The translations under genes were made by a program, and so were the position numbers. Shown here piece after piece: positions 49,637 through 57,329 of a DNA stretch of 64,000 nt (position 1 is the stretch's first letter; every line of letters starts with the position of its first letter). The DNA comes from Rhodovarius lipocyclicus (GTDB lineage Bacteria; Pseudomonadota; Alphaproteobacteria; Acetobacterales; Acetobacteraceae), in NCBI RefSeq assembly GCF_009900765.1, contig NZ_JAAABL010000002.1, positions 372,001 through 436,000 on the forward strand, read 5' to 3'. Under the pieces are notes generated by a model. That model worked only from the letters and a program-made list of their open reading frames with translations. It did not search any database and had not been told where the DNA came from.

Positions 49637-50413
49637 ATGCCCACCCCGGATCCCGTCCAAGGCACCGAAACTCGCCGCCACGCCCCCGGCATGGTGGCCT
49701 GCGCCGTGTGCGGCACCGAGAGCCGGCAGCCCGCCTTCCGACCCATCCCGCCCGAACAGGCGCCCGACCTGGACATGCGCCCGGGCGAACCGCTGCGGGG
49801 TTCCATCGACCGCTGGCTGCAGCAATGCCCGCGCTGCGGCTATGCCGCACCCGATATCAGGCAGGCCAGGCCCTCCGCGCCGCGCGTGGTGGCGGCGGCG
49901 CCGTTCCGCTCCCTGGTGGGGGATGCCAGCATCCCGCCCCTGTGCCGCCGCTTCCTGGCCTGGGCGCATGTGCTGGATGAGACGGGCGCGATGCATGAGG
50001 CCGCGGAGGCCATGCTGCAGGCCGCCTGGACCGCCGATGACCTGAACCGCCCCGATCTGGCCCAGGCGTGGCGGATGGATGCCGTGGCGCTGTGGCGCGC
50101 CGGCCCGCCGCTGGAGGCGCCGCAATCCCTGCGCGTGATCGACGCGCTGCGCCGCGCGGAGGCCTGGGAAGCGGCGGAGGACGCTGTCTCCCACCTGCGG
50201 GCCACCCAGCCGGATGAGGATGTGCGGCGGGTTCTGGTGCTGGAATCCCGGCTGATCGAGGCCCGGGACGCGGGGCGGCACACCGTGGCCAGCGCCCTGC
50301 CGCCGCCGGCCCGGCGGCCGCATGTCTCCCATCACAAGGTGGGCGCGCGGGGCCCAGGGGTGTTCGGTGTGGTGTTCGGGTGGTTCAGGCGCCTGTTCGG
50401 GCGGAAGGGCTGA
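49637..50413 (+). CDS. Zinc-ribbon/TPR-like protein (DUF2225-like)
   Basis: A 258-residue cytoplasmic protein. Two Cys pairs near the N-terminus (CAVCG and CPRCGYAAPD, spaced about 45 residues apart) look like a zinc ribbon, followed by helical repeats (AWAHVLDETGAMHEAAEAML, WRMDAVALWRAG) resembling TPRs. The pattern is similar to DUF2225, but the assignment is by eye. The C-terminus is basic and hydrophobic (GVVFGWFRRLFGRKG), perhaps membrane-touching. An upstream in-frame TTG at 49625 is possible, but the ATG at 49637 is preferred; neither has a clear ribosome-binding site. Confidence 0.6.
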   Translation: MPTPDPVQGTETRRHAPGMVACAVCGTESRQPAFRPIPPEQAPDLDMRPGEPLRGSIDRWLQQCPRCGYAAPDIRQARPSAPRVVAAAPFRSLVGDASIPPLCRRFLAWAHVLDETGAMHEAAEAMLQAAWTADDLNRPDLAQAWRMDAVALWRAGPPLEAPQSLRVIDALRRAEAWEAAEDAVSHLRATQPDEDVRRVLVLESRLIEARDAGRHTVASALPPPARRPHVSHHKVGARGPGVFGVVFGWFRRLFGRKG

Positions 50414-50432
50414 AGGGGCGCGGCCCCTTCAG
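50410..50432. terminator. Hairpin between convergent genes
   Basis: CTGAAGGGGC at 50410-50419 and GCCCCTTCAG at 50423-50432 pair perfectly around GCG. The stem includes the stop codon of the zinc-ribbon gene (50411-50413) and ends 9 bases before the carD stop. The position suggests a shared bidirectional terminator. No T-run is present. Confidence 0.55.
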
Positions 50433-50440
50433 CGGAAGGA

Positions 50441-51577
50441 TCACTCCTCCTCCTCGTCCTCTTCCTCGATGATCGGCTCGGCGGCCTTGCTCTTGTCGCC
50501 GCCCTTTTCCGCGCCGCGCATATGCGTGATCAGCCGGTCGATGGCGGTCAGCTTGTCGGTCTTCTCGATGGCGGCGAATTCCATGGCCAGGCGGTCCAGC
50601 GCCTGCTCATAGATCTGCCGCTCGGAGAAGGACTGGTCGGGCTGGCCCGCGTTGCGGAACAGGTCGCGCACCACCTCGGAGATCGCGATGGGATCGCCGG
50701 AGTTGATCTTCGCCTCATATTCCTGGGCGCGGCGCGACCACATGGTGCGCTTGATGCGGGCGCGGCCGCGCAGCGTGTCCAGCGCCTGCTTCACCACGGC
50801 CGGGCCGGCCAGCTTGCGCAGGCCCGCGGTCGCGGCCTTGTTGGTGGGCACGCGCAGCGTCATCCGGTTTTCCTCGAAGGTGACGGTGATCACCTGCAAG
50901 GATGTTCCGGCCACATCCATGTTTTCAATGCCCTGGACGGTGCCCACGCCGTGGGTCGGGTACACCACCATATCACCAGCTTTGAAATCGACTTTCACGG
51001 GAGGCCCTTCGGGAGAGACGGTCGGGGCGCCGGCCTGGTGTTCGGCCATGCCTGCGCCCCGCCGGGCATGCATCGGATGCCGCGCCGATAGACTGAAAGC
51101 GGAGCGAAGGCCAGCCATCCCGGGGCGCGAGGACGGATTTCCTGGCGCCCCCCGGCCGGAAACGGCGGGGGAGGGGGGCTCGGGCGGCGGTGCCGCCATG
51201 GGGGCCTCCCTTGGGGCTTCCACGGCTGCCTCCACCGGCGCCGGGGCCGGCTGCGCCCGGCTCATCAGCGCGGCGGCCGCGGCGGCGGAGGACAGAACCT
51301 TCCGGCTGCCGGTGGCCGGCGTGTCCTTCGCGGGCTTGGCCTTGGCCGGCTTCGCGGGCGCGTCCCCCTCGGGGGCGTCGACCGGGGGCAGGGCCTTCGG
51401 CTTGGCGGTGGCGGTCTTCGCGGTGGGGGGGGTCATGATGCTGGCCTTGATGGCCGGTTCGGCGGCCGGCTTCGGGATGGATGTGGCCCTGGCTGAGGGA
51501 TCTTGGGCTGACGGGTTCCGGGCAGCGGCATTCCGCCCGCCGGGGGGCTTTGCCGACATCCGCGTTGTACCCGCCAT
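50441..51577 (-). CDS. CarD-family transcription regulator with long N-terminal extension
   Basis: A 378-residue protein. The C-terminal ~185 residues are a normal CarD/CdnL protein: KVDFKAGDMVVYPTHGVGTV (RNA polymerase beta-binding Tudor-like domain) followed by the helical DNA-binding part with RARIKRTMWSRRAQEYEAKI, ending in an acidic EEEDEEEE tail. CarD stabilises open promoter complexes, often at rRNA promoters. The first ~190 residues are Ala/Pro/Lys-rich and low-complexity, not typical of the family (usual length about 160-180). An internal ATG at 51049 would give a 202-residue, near-normal protein; the ATG at 51577 has a plausible ribosome-binding site (GAAAGG). Both forms are possible. 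Confidence 0.88.
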   Translation of the reverse strand: MAGTTRMSAKPPGGRNAAARNPSAQDPSARATSIPKPAAEPAIKASIMTPPTAKTATAKPKALPPVDAPEGDAPAKPAKAKPAKDTPATGSRKVLSSAAAAAALMSRAQPAPAPVEAAVEAPREAPMAAPPPEPPSPAVSGRGAPGNPSSRPGMAGLRSAFSLSARHPMHARRGAGMAEHQAGAPTVSPEGPPVKVDFKAGDMVVYPTHGVGTVQGIENMDVAGTSLQVITVTFEENRMTLRVPTNKAATAGLRKLAGPAVVKQALDTLRGRARIKRTMWSRRAQEYEAKINSGDPIAISEVVRDLFRNAGQPDQSFSERQIYEQALDRLAMEFAAIEKTDKLTAIDRLITHMRGAEKGGDKSKAAEPIIEEEDEEEE

Positions 51578-51946
51578 AAGCCAGCCTTTCAGGCGCCGGT
51601 GAGACAGCCCCGAAGGGAGCCGGCGCTGTGAGTGTCGATGTCCGGGCCTTGCCGGATGACGGGGAACCCCCGTCCGGCCATACCCGGAGTTCCGCTAGTT
51701 CCATTCGGGCAGCCACCCGATCCGGTCCCGCCGAGGCGTTGATTTCTCAAGCCTTGGCCGGGTGCGACTGCCTCGGTTTCCGCGTTACGCAACATAACAC
51801 AAATTTGCCCAAGGGTCACGCGCTGAAAACGCACGGAAATTGCGCGGGCCACCCGGATGAATTCTGCCATCATCCCTTCGCGGAACTGTCATCGCCGTGC
51901 AACACAATCGCTCTAACCCCCCGGTCCAGCAGACCGGGACGATTCC
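51578..51946. promoter_or_regulatory. Divergent carD/phnC regulatory region
   Basis: No gene is seen in these 369 bases. The segment from about 51780 to 51850 is AT-richer. A CTGTCAT at 51886-51892, with CTGCCAT 22 bases earlier at 51864-51870, resembles Pho-box half-sites (CTGTCAT repeats at 11-base spacing), but the expected intermediate half-sites are poor, so a Pho box is only suggested. Promoters for both genes should lie here. Confidence 0.4.
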
Positions 51947-52768
51947 ATGCTCAGGCTTCAGGGTGTTTCCCGCCGTTTTGGCGCGGTGCATGCGGTGCAG
52001 GATGTTTCGCTGGAGATTCCGGCGGGGCAGATGCTCGGCGTCATCGGCCGGTCGGGCGCGGGCAAATCCACCCTGCTGCGCATGATCAACCGCCTGGCCG
52101 AGCCCAGCGACGGCCGCATCACCTTCGAGAACACCGACATCACCGCGCTGAAGGGCCAGGGCCTGCGGGACTGGCGCACCGGCTGCGCCATGATCTTCCA
52201 GCAATTCAACCTGGTGCAGCGGCTGGATGTGCTGACCAATGTGCTGATCGGCCGGCTGAACCATCGCCGTGGCCTGCTGGCGCATCTGGGCAGCCTGTTC
52301 GCGCAGTTCAGCGCCGAGGAACGCGCGGCCGCCCTGGCCACGCTCGACCGTTTCGGCCTGCTCTCCACCGCCCTGCAACGGGCGGACACGCTCTCGGGCG
52401 GGCAGCAGCAGCGCGTGGCGATCTGCCGCGCCCTGATGCAGAACCCGCGCCTGATCCTGGCCGATGAGCCCATCGCCAGCCTGGACCCGCAAAATGCCCG
52501 GCTGGTGATGGACACGCTGCGCCAGGTGAACCGGCAGGATGGCATCACCGTGCTGGTGAACCTGCACCACCTGGATGTCGCGCGCGCCTATTGCGACCGC
52601 CTGGTGGCCATGCAGGCCGGGCGCGTGGTGTTCGACGGCACCCCCGCCGAACTGACCCCCGCCCGGGTCGAGCAGATCTACGGCGTTTCCGAGGCCGAAT
52701 TCCACGGCGACATGCCGGAAGCGGCCGAGGCCCCCCTTTTCCCCGTTCCGGCGGCAGCGCTCGCCTGA
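51947..52768 (+). CDS. phnC: Phosphonate ABC transporter ATPase PhnC
   Basis: A 273-residue ABC ATPase of the PhnC branch: Walker [11 protein letters not shown]-loop [20 protein letters not shown], signature [14 protein letters not shown] and Walker [16 protein letters not shown], then H-loop VNLHHLD. It powers uptake of phosphonate, phosphite or phosphate-like solutes. The ATG at 51947 follows GGGACG. phnD follows after 19 bases and two permease genes complete the operon. No C-P lyase or phosphonatase gene is present nearby. Confidence 0.93.
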   Translation: MLRLQGVSRRFGAVHAVQDVSLEIPAGQMLGVIGRSGAGKSTLLRMINRLAEPSDGRITFENTDITALKGQGLRDWRTGCAMIFQQFNLVQRLDVLTNVLIGRLNHRRGLLAHLGSLFAQFSAEERAAALATLDRFGLLSTALQRADTLSGGQQQRVAICRALMQNPRLILADEPIASLDPQNARLVMDTLRQVNRQDGITVLVNLHHLDVARAYCDRLVAMQAGRVVFDGTPAELTPARVEQIYGVSEAEFHGDMPEAAEAPLFPVPAAALA

Positions 52769-52787
52769 ACATCCCAGGAGAATTCCC

Positions 52788-53798
52788 ATGACGATCTCCC
52801 GCCGTCTTCTCGGCGCCGGCTTGGCCGGTGCCTCCCTGCTGCCGGGCCTGGCCCGCGCCCAGCAGGCCAGCCAGCCCCGCATGCGCCGCAGCCTGGACGC
52901 CGATGTGGCCATGCCGCGCGCCGGCCGCCGCGACTGGGCCGCCCAGGTGCCCCAGATCCGCATCGGCCTGCTGGGCGGTGAGAACGAGGCCGACCGCCTC
53001 GGCCGCTTCGACGCCTATCGCAAGCTGATCGAGGACACCTTCCAGGTGCCCGTGCGCCTGTTCCCCGCCAGCGACTACGCGGGCGTGCTGCAGGCCTTCT
53101 CCGCCAAGCAGATCGAGATGTCCTCCCTCGGCGCCTCCGGCTATGCCGGCGCGTGGCTGGACACCAATGGCGGGCTGGAACCGCTGGTGGTGCCCGAGGA
53201 GAATGACGGCTCCATCGCCTATGTCTCCGTGCTCGTGGTCCGCGCCGACAGCGGCATCACCAGCCTGGAGCAGATGCGCGGCAAGTCCCTCGCCTGGGCC
53301 GACCCCAACTCCACCTCCGGCTACCTGATCCCGCGCTTCGCGCTGCGCCAGCAGGGCATCGGCGTGGAAGCCGGCCAGTATTTCTCCCGCACCGGCTTCG
53401 CCGGCGGGCATGAGCAGGGCGTGGTCGCCGTGCTGCAGCGCCAGTACGACGGCGCCGTCACCTGGGCCTCGGGCCAGGGCGACCCGGCCCAGGGCTTCAG
53501 CCGCGGCAACCTGCGCGCGATGGTGGACAAGGGCATGCTGAAGATGGCCGACATCCGCATCATCTGGACCTCCACCCCCATCCCGAACGGCCCGCTGGCC
53601 GTGCGCACGGAACTGCCGGCCTCCTTCAAGGAGGACCTGAAGATGTTCCATCTCGCCCTGCCCAAGTCCCACCCGCAGATCTATGAGCAGGTCGAGCGCG
53701 GCGGCGGCATGGGCTATCGCGAGGCGACGCACGACCTGTTCCAGATGATTGTCGACCTGCGCCGCGACGAAGCCGCGCAGCGCCGCCGCCGGAGCTGA
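52788..53798 (+). CDS. phnD: Phosphonate ABC transporter substrate-binding protein PhnD
   Basis: A 336-residue periplasmic binding protein with a signal containing a twin-Arg-like pair (MTISRRLLGAGLAGASLLPG, cleaved near ARAQ). PhnD features include RIGLLGGENEADRLGRFDAYRKLI, MSSLGASGYAGAW, and SLAWADPNSTSGYLIPRFAL, the usual ligand-pocket segment. It delivers the substrate to the PhnE permeases. A strong ribosome-binding site (AGGAG) precedes the ATG at 52788. The ligand may be a phosphonate, phosphite or another organophosphorus compound. Confidence 0.93.
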   Translation: MTISRRLLGAGLAGASLLPGLARAQQASQPRMRRSLDADVAMPRAGRRDWAAQVPQIRIGLLGGENEADRLGRFDAYRKLIEDTFQVPVRLFPASDYAGVLQAFSAKQIEMSSLGASGYAGAWLDTNGGLEPLVVPEENDGSIAYVSVLVVRADSGITSLEQMRGKSLAWADPNSTSGYLIPRFALRQQGIGVEAGQYFSRTGFAGGHEQGVVAVLQRQYDGAVTWASGQGDPAQGFSRGNLRAMVDKGMLKMADIRIIWTSTPIPNGPLAVRTELPASFKEDLKMFHLALPKSHPQIYEQVERGGGMGYREATHDLFQMIVDLRRDEAAQRRRRS

Positions 53799-53802
53799 CC
53801 CC

Positions 53803-54702
53803 ATGGGTGCCGGAATCGCGGCCGGGGCCGATACGGGCCCCATCTCCTCGCAGGAAGCCGCATTCCGGGCTCAACGGGCGGAACGCCGCCGCGCCAGCCT
53901 GGTGGCGTTCTCGATCCTGGCCGTCTGCCTGCTGGCGGCGGCCTGGGTCAGCGAGTTCTACCCCTCTAGCCTGATCGCGGGGGCGCCGCGCATCGGCGAA
54001 TACTTCCAGCGAATCGCTCCGCACCTGGAACTGCGCCACCTGCTGGCCGGCACCGAAACCGAGGGCAGCCTGGCCTTCTGGTTCTACCGGCTGGACAGCT
54101 GGTTCCTGCTGATCCTGGAAACGGCGAACATGGCGGCCCTGGGCACGCTGGGCGGGGCGCTGCTGGCCCTGCCGCTGTCCTTCCCGGCCGCGCGCAACCT
54201 GCGCGCCCCCAACCTGGTGCGCATCGCCTGCCGCCGGGGGCTGGAAGCCATGCGCACCGTGCCCGAGATCGTCTTCGCGTTGATCTTCGTCTGGGCCTTC
54301 GGCGTGGGCGCGCTGGCGGGCATCCTGGCCATCGCGGTCCACACCGCGGGCGCGCTGGGCAAGCAATTCGCCGACGCGATGGAAAACACCGAGATGCGGC
54401 CCTGGGAGGGCGTCTTCGCCGCCGGCGGCAGCTGGCCCCAGGCCTGCCGCTACGCCATCCTGCCCGCCGCCTTGCCCGACCTGCTCTCCACCGCGCTGCT
54501 GCGCTTCGAGATCAACATCCGCTCCGCCAGCGTCATCGGCTTCGTGGGCGCCGGCGGCATCGGCCAGGAACTGTACCAGGTGATCAGCTTCAACAATTAC
54601 GAGGAAGTCAGCGCCATCATCGTGCTGCTGATCATTACGGTCAGCTGCGTGGACCTCATCTCCGAACGGTTGCGCCGCCGGGTGATCGAGGCCGTGGCAT
54701 GA
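53803..54702 (+). CDS. phnE: Phosphonate ABC transporter permease PhnE (first copy)
   Basis: A 299-residue inner-membrane permease. The N-terminal ~40 residues are cytoplasmic, followed by about six membrane segments. The permease loop contains GVFAAGGSWPQACRYAILPAA and IGFVGAGGIGQELYQVI, the PhnE EAA-type coupling region. The ATG at 53803 is 8 bases after GGAG; an upstream in-frame ATG at 53749 lies inside phnD and is rejected. It overlaps the second permease gene by ATGA. Confidence 0.92.
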   Translation: MGAGIAAGADTGPISSQEAAFRAQRAERRRASLVAFSILAVCLLAAAWVSEFYPSSLIAGAPRIGEYFQRIAPHLELRHLLAGTETEGSLAFWFYRLDSWFLLILETANMAALGTLGGALLALPLSFPAARNLRAPNLVRIACRRGLEAMRTVPEIVFALIFVWAFGVGALAGILAIAVHTAGALGKQFADAMENTEMRPWEGVFAAGGSWPQACRYAILPAALPDLLSTALLRFEINIRSASVIGFVGAGGIGQELYQVISFNNYEEVSAIIVLLIITVSCVDLISERLRRRVIEAVA

Positions 54703-55529
54703 GCACCTCCGCCGCCGAGATCGCCGCCTGGCGCGCCCGCATGCCGCGCGCCTTCGGCCCCAGCCCCGCCGGGCAGGCCCTGCGCGCCGGCGCCGCCGCG
54801 CTGTTCCTGGCCTGGCTCGGCCTGTCCCTGTGGCATTTCGACGTGACGCCCCAGCGCCTGTGGAACGGCCTTTCCGGCCTGCTGGTCATCCTGCGGCTGA
54901 TGATCCCGCCCTCCCCGGGCGAGCTGTGGATGGATATCCTCAAGGGCCTGGCGGAAAGCCTCTCCATGGCCTTCCTCGGCACCTTCATCGCGGCGCTGCT
55001 CGCCGTGCCGCTGGGCTTCCTGGGGGCGCGCAACATCGTCACCAACACCCTCGCGCGCTTTTCCGTGCGCCGGGTGTTCGACGGCTTCCGCGGCGTGGAC
55101 CAGCTGATCTGGGCCCTGGCCTTCGTCCGCGCTGTGGGCCTTGGCCCGCTGGCCGGCGTGCTGGCCATCGCCACCGCCGATATCGCCGTGCTCGCCAAGC
55201 TCTACGCCGAAGCCATCGAGAACGCGGAAAAGCGCCAGGCTGAAGGCATCGCCGCCGCCGGTGGCTCCCCGACCCTCGTCATCCGCTTCGGACTGCTGCC
55301 CCAGGTGCTGCCCATCATGATCGGGCACGCGCTGTACTTCCTGGAAAGCAACACCCGCAGCGCTACCATCCTGGGCGTGGTCGGCGCCGGCGGCATCGGC
55401 CTGCAGATCGCCGAACGCATCCGCGTGCGCCACTGGGACGAAGTGGCCTTCATCATCATCCTGCTGATCATCATGGTCGCCGCCATCGACTGGCTCTCCA
55501 GCCGCCTGCGCCGCAAACTGATCGGGTAG
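54699..55529 (+). CDS. phnE: Phosphonate ABC transporter permease PhnE (second copy)
   Basis: A 276-residue paralogue of the preceding permease, probably forming a heterodimer with it. The membrane segments include GTFIAALLAVPLGFLGARN and a coupling loop GIAAAGGSPTLVIRFGLLPQ, with GVVGAGGIGLQIAERI. Two adjacent phnE genes are common in alphaproteobacterial phosphonate and phosphite operons. The transcription unit ends in the paired hairpin repeat that begins at 55533. Confidence 0.92.
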   Translation: MSTSAAEIAAWRARMPRAFGPSPAGQALRAGAAALFLAWLGLSLWHFDVTPQRLWNGLSGLLVILRLMIPPSPGELWMDILKGLAESLSMAFLGTFIAALLAVPLGFLGARNIVTNTLARFSVRRVFDGFRGVDQLIWALAFVRAVGLGPLAGVLAIATADIAVLAKLYAEAIENAEKRQAEGIAAAGGSPTLVIRFGLLPQVLPIMIGHALYFLESNTRSATILGVVGAGGIGLQIAERIRVRHWDEVAFIIILLIIMVAAIDWLSSRLRRKLIG

Positions 55530-55532
55530 CGC

Positions 55533-55784
55533 TGATGGGAAGGCGGCGTGCGAGAGGGGCTTTGCCCCCCTCGCGCTCCCCCCACCAAAGGCCGAAAGGC
55601 CCTTGGAACCCAATTTATTGGAAGTCTGGGGAGGGGGCACGAAGCGCCCGCCGGGCCAGACTGCCAGCCGGTGCCCCCTCCCCAGACTTCCAACTTAAAC
55701 TGATGGGGTCCAGGGGCCTTTCGGCTCCTGGCGGGTGGGGTGCGGGGAGGGCAGAGCCCTTCCCGCCTCCGTCCTTCCCATCAG
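55533..55784. repeat. Large inverted-repeat element with a 23-bp perfect core stem
   Basis: No gene is seen. The arms are imperfect reverse complements from TGATGGGAAGG (55533) to CCTTCCCATCAGC (about 55773-55785). The innermost arms, 55618-55640 and 55671-55693, are a perfect 23-base inverted repeat around 30 bases. Each arm holds a hairpin of the shared family: CCAAAGGCC-GAAA-GGCCCTTGG at 55585-55606 and CCAGGGGCC-TTTC-GGCTCCTGG at 55710-55731. The segment 55585-55612 is identical to 43456-43483. It separates convergent phnE and PPOX genes and probably ends transcription in both directions. Confidence 0.75.
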
Positions 55785-55794
55785 CACCACCGGC

Positions 55795-56346
55795 TCAGCG
55801 ATGCGGGTCGCGGTCGGGCAGGATGTCCTTGATGTAGTCCCGGCTTTTCCAGGCTGGGGCCAGGGCCGGGTCCAGGTAGGCCGAGGCTTCGCCGGTGGCG
55901 AGGTTGGGGATGTAGCGCGGGCAGTTGGGGAAGATGTCGGTGGCGGTGACGCGCACCTGCTTGCCTTCCACCCGGGCCTGGCCGCGGATGCGCAGCCGTA
56001 GTGAGGCCCCGTCGAAGCGCATGAACAGCAGGGCGCAGCCGGGGTTCAGCGCCAGGTTGCCCAAGGTGAGGTACATGGAGTTGCCGTCCAGCTCCTCCCA
56101 TTCCAGGCTGGCCGGGCCGGTGACGCGCACGAAGCCGGGCGCGCCGCCCTTGAAGCTGACATCCATCTGCCCTTCGGCGCCGCTGGCGATGAAGAAGAAG
56201 GGCGAGGCCTCGATCAGGCTGATGTCGTCGGGCCAGAATTCCTCGTGCCGGCGGTGGCGTTCCAGCGCGTCCGCCACGCGGCGGCCGTCGAAGGCATCCT
56301 GCAGCGCGCGGTTGCCGGGGTGATAGAGGCGCGAGGGGTCATCCAT
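55795..56346 (-). CDS. Pyridoxamine 5'-phosphate oxidase-family flavin protein
   Basis: A 183-residue split-barrel flavin-binding protein. Recognisable stretches are FWPDDISLIEASPFFFIASG, GFVRVTGPASLEWEELDGN, NPGCALLFMRFDG and RARVEG-type beta strands, with a C-terminal PNCPRYIPNL. This is the PPOX-like family that reduces small molecules or binds FMN/F420; it is not the biosynthetic PdxH. The ATG at 56346 overlaps the stop of the BKACE gene (ATGA), so it is expressed with the nadE operon. Confidence 0.82.
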   Translation of the reverse strand: MDDPSRLYHPGNRALQDAFDGRRVADALERHRRHEEFWPDDISLIEASPFFFIASGAEGQMDVSFKGGAPGFVRVTGPASLEWEELDGNSMYLTLGNLALNPGCALLFMRFDGASLRLRIRGQARVEGKQVRVTATDIFPNCPRYIPNLATGEASAYLDPALAPAWKSRDYIKDILPDRDPHR

Positions 56347-57272
56347 CAGAAGGCCACCCGGTCGCCGCCCTTCAGGGCCAGGATCTGCCGGGCTTCGTCG
56401 GGGGTGGCGATGCTGTGACCGAGGTCTTCCAGGATGCGGCGGATCTTGGCCACCTGCTGCGCGTTGGAGGTGGCCTGCTGGCCCGGGCCAAGCCACAGCG
56501 AATCCTCCAGCCCCACGCGGACATTGCCGCCCAGAAGGCCGGCCATGGTGCAGAAGGGCATCTGGTGCCGCCCGGCGGCCAGCACGGACCACACATACTG
56601 GTCGCCGAACAGCCGGTCGGCGGTTTCCTTCATGAAGTGCAGGTTGCGCGGCTCCGCGCCCAGCCCGCCCAGGATGCCGAAGATGGACTGCACGAACAGC
56701 GGCCCCTCCACCACCTTCCGGTCCAGCATATGGGCCAGGTTATAGAGGTGCCCGATGTCGTAGCACTCGAATTCGAAGCGGGTGCCGTGGTCCTTGCCTA
56801 GGCGTTCCACCACCTGCTCGATATCCTGGAAGGTGTTGCGGAAGATGAAGTTGGTGGTGTTTTCCAGATAGGGCTTTTCCCAGTCGAACTTCCATTTCTT
56901 CACCCGCGCGGCGCTGGGCGCGATGTTGAAGTTCATGCTGCCCATGTTCAGGCTGCACATCTCGGGGCTGGCCCGCAGGGGGGCGGCTAAGCGCTCGTCC
57001 AGCGTCATGCCCAGCCCGCCGCCGGTGGTGATGTTCACCACGGCGTTGGTGTTCTGCTTGATGCGCGGCAGGAACTGCATGAACACGGCCGGGTCGGGCG
57101 TGGGGCGGCCGTCGATCGGGTCGCGCGCATGCAGGTGGATGATGGCGGCCCCCGCCTCGGCGGCGGCGATGGATTGCTCGGCGATCTGCTCGGGCGTGAT
57201 GGGCAGGTGGTCGCTCATGCTGGGGGTGTGGATGGCCCCCGTGATGGCGCAGCTGATGATGATCTTGGCCAT
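56346..57272 (-). CDS. BKACE-family beta-keto acid cleavage enzyme (DUF849)
   Basis: A 308-residue TIM-barrel Zn enzyme. BKACE enzymes condense a beta-keto acid with acetyl-CoA to give acetoacetate and a new CoA ester; the founding member cleaves 3-keto-5-aminohexanoate in lysine fermentation. Motifs visible: IIHLHARDPIDGRPT (metal His), VNITTGGGLGM, SLNMGSMNFN and CTMAGLLGGNVRVGLEDSLW with the GLED end. The specific substrate varies between subfamilies and cannot be told here. It lies between nadE (57 bases upstream) and the PPOX gene (ATGA overlap). Confidence 0.9.
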   Translation of the reverse strand: MAKIIISCAITGAIHTPSMSDHLPITPEQIAEQSIAAAEAGAAIIHLHARDPIDGRPTPDPAVFMQFLPRIKQNTNAVVNITTGGGLGMTLDERLAAPLRASPEMCSLNMGSMNFNIAPSAARVKKWKFDWEKPYLENTTNFIFRNTFQDIEQVVERLGKDHGTRFEFECYDIGHLYNLAHMLDRKVVEGPLFVQSIFGILGGLGAEPRNLHFMKETADRLFGDQYVWSVLAAGRHQMPFCTMAGLLGGNVRVGLEDSLWLGPGQQATSNAQQVAKIRRILEDLGHSIATPDEARQILALKGGDRVAF

Positions 57273-57329
57273 GGTCCGCTCCCTGATTTTCCAGGGAGCA
57301 TGACCGCGCTTCAGGCTTCCGGCAACGCC

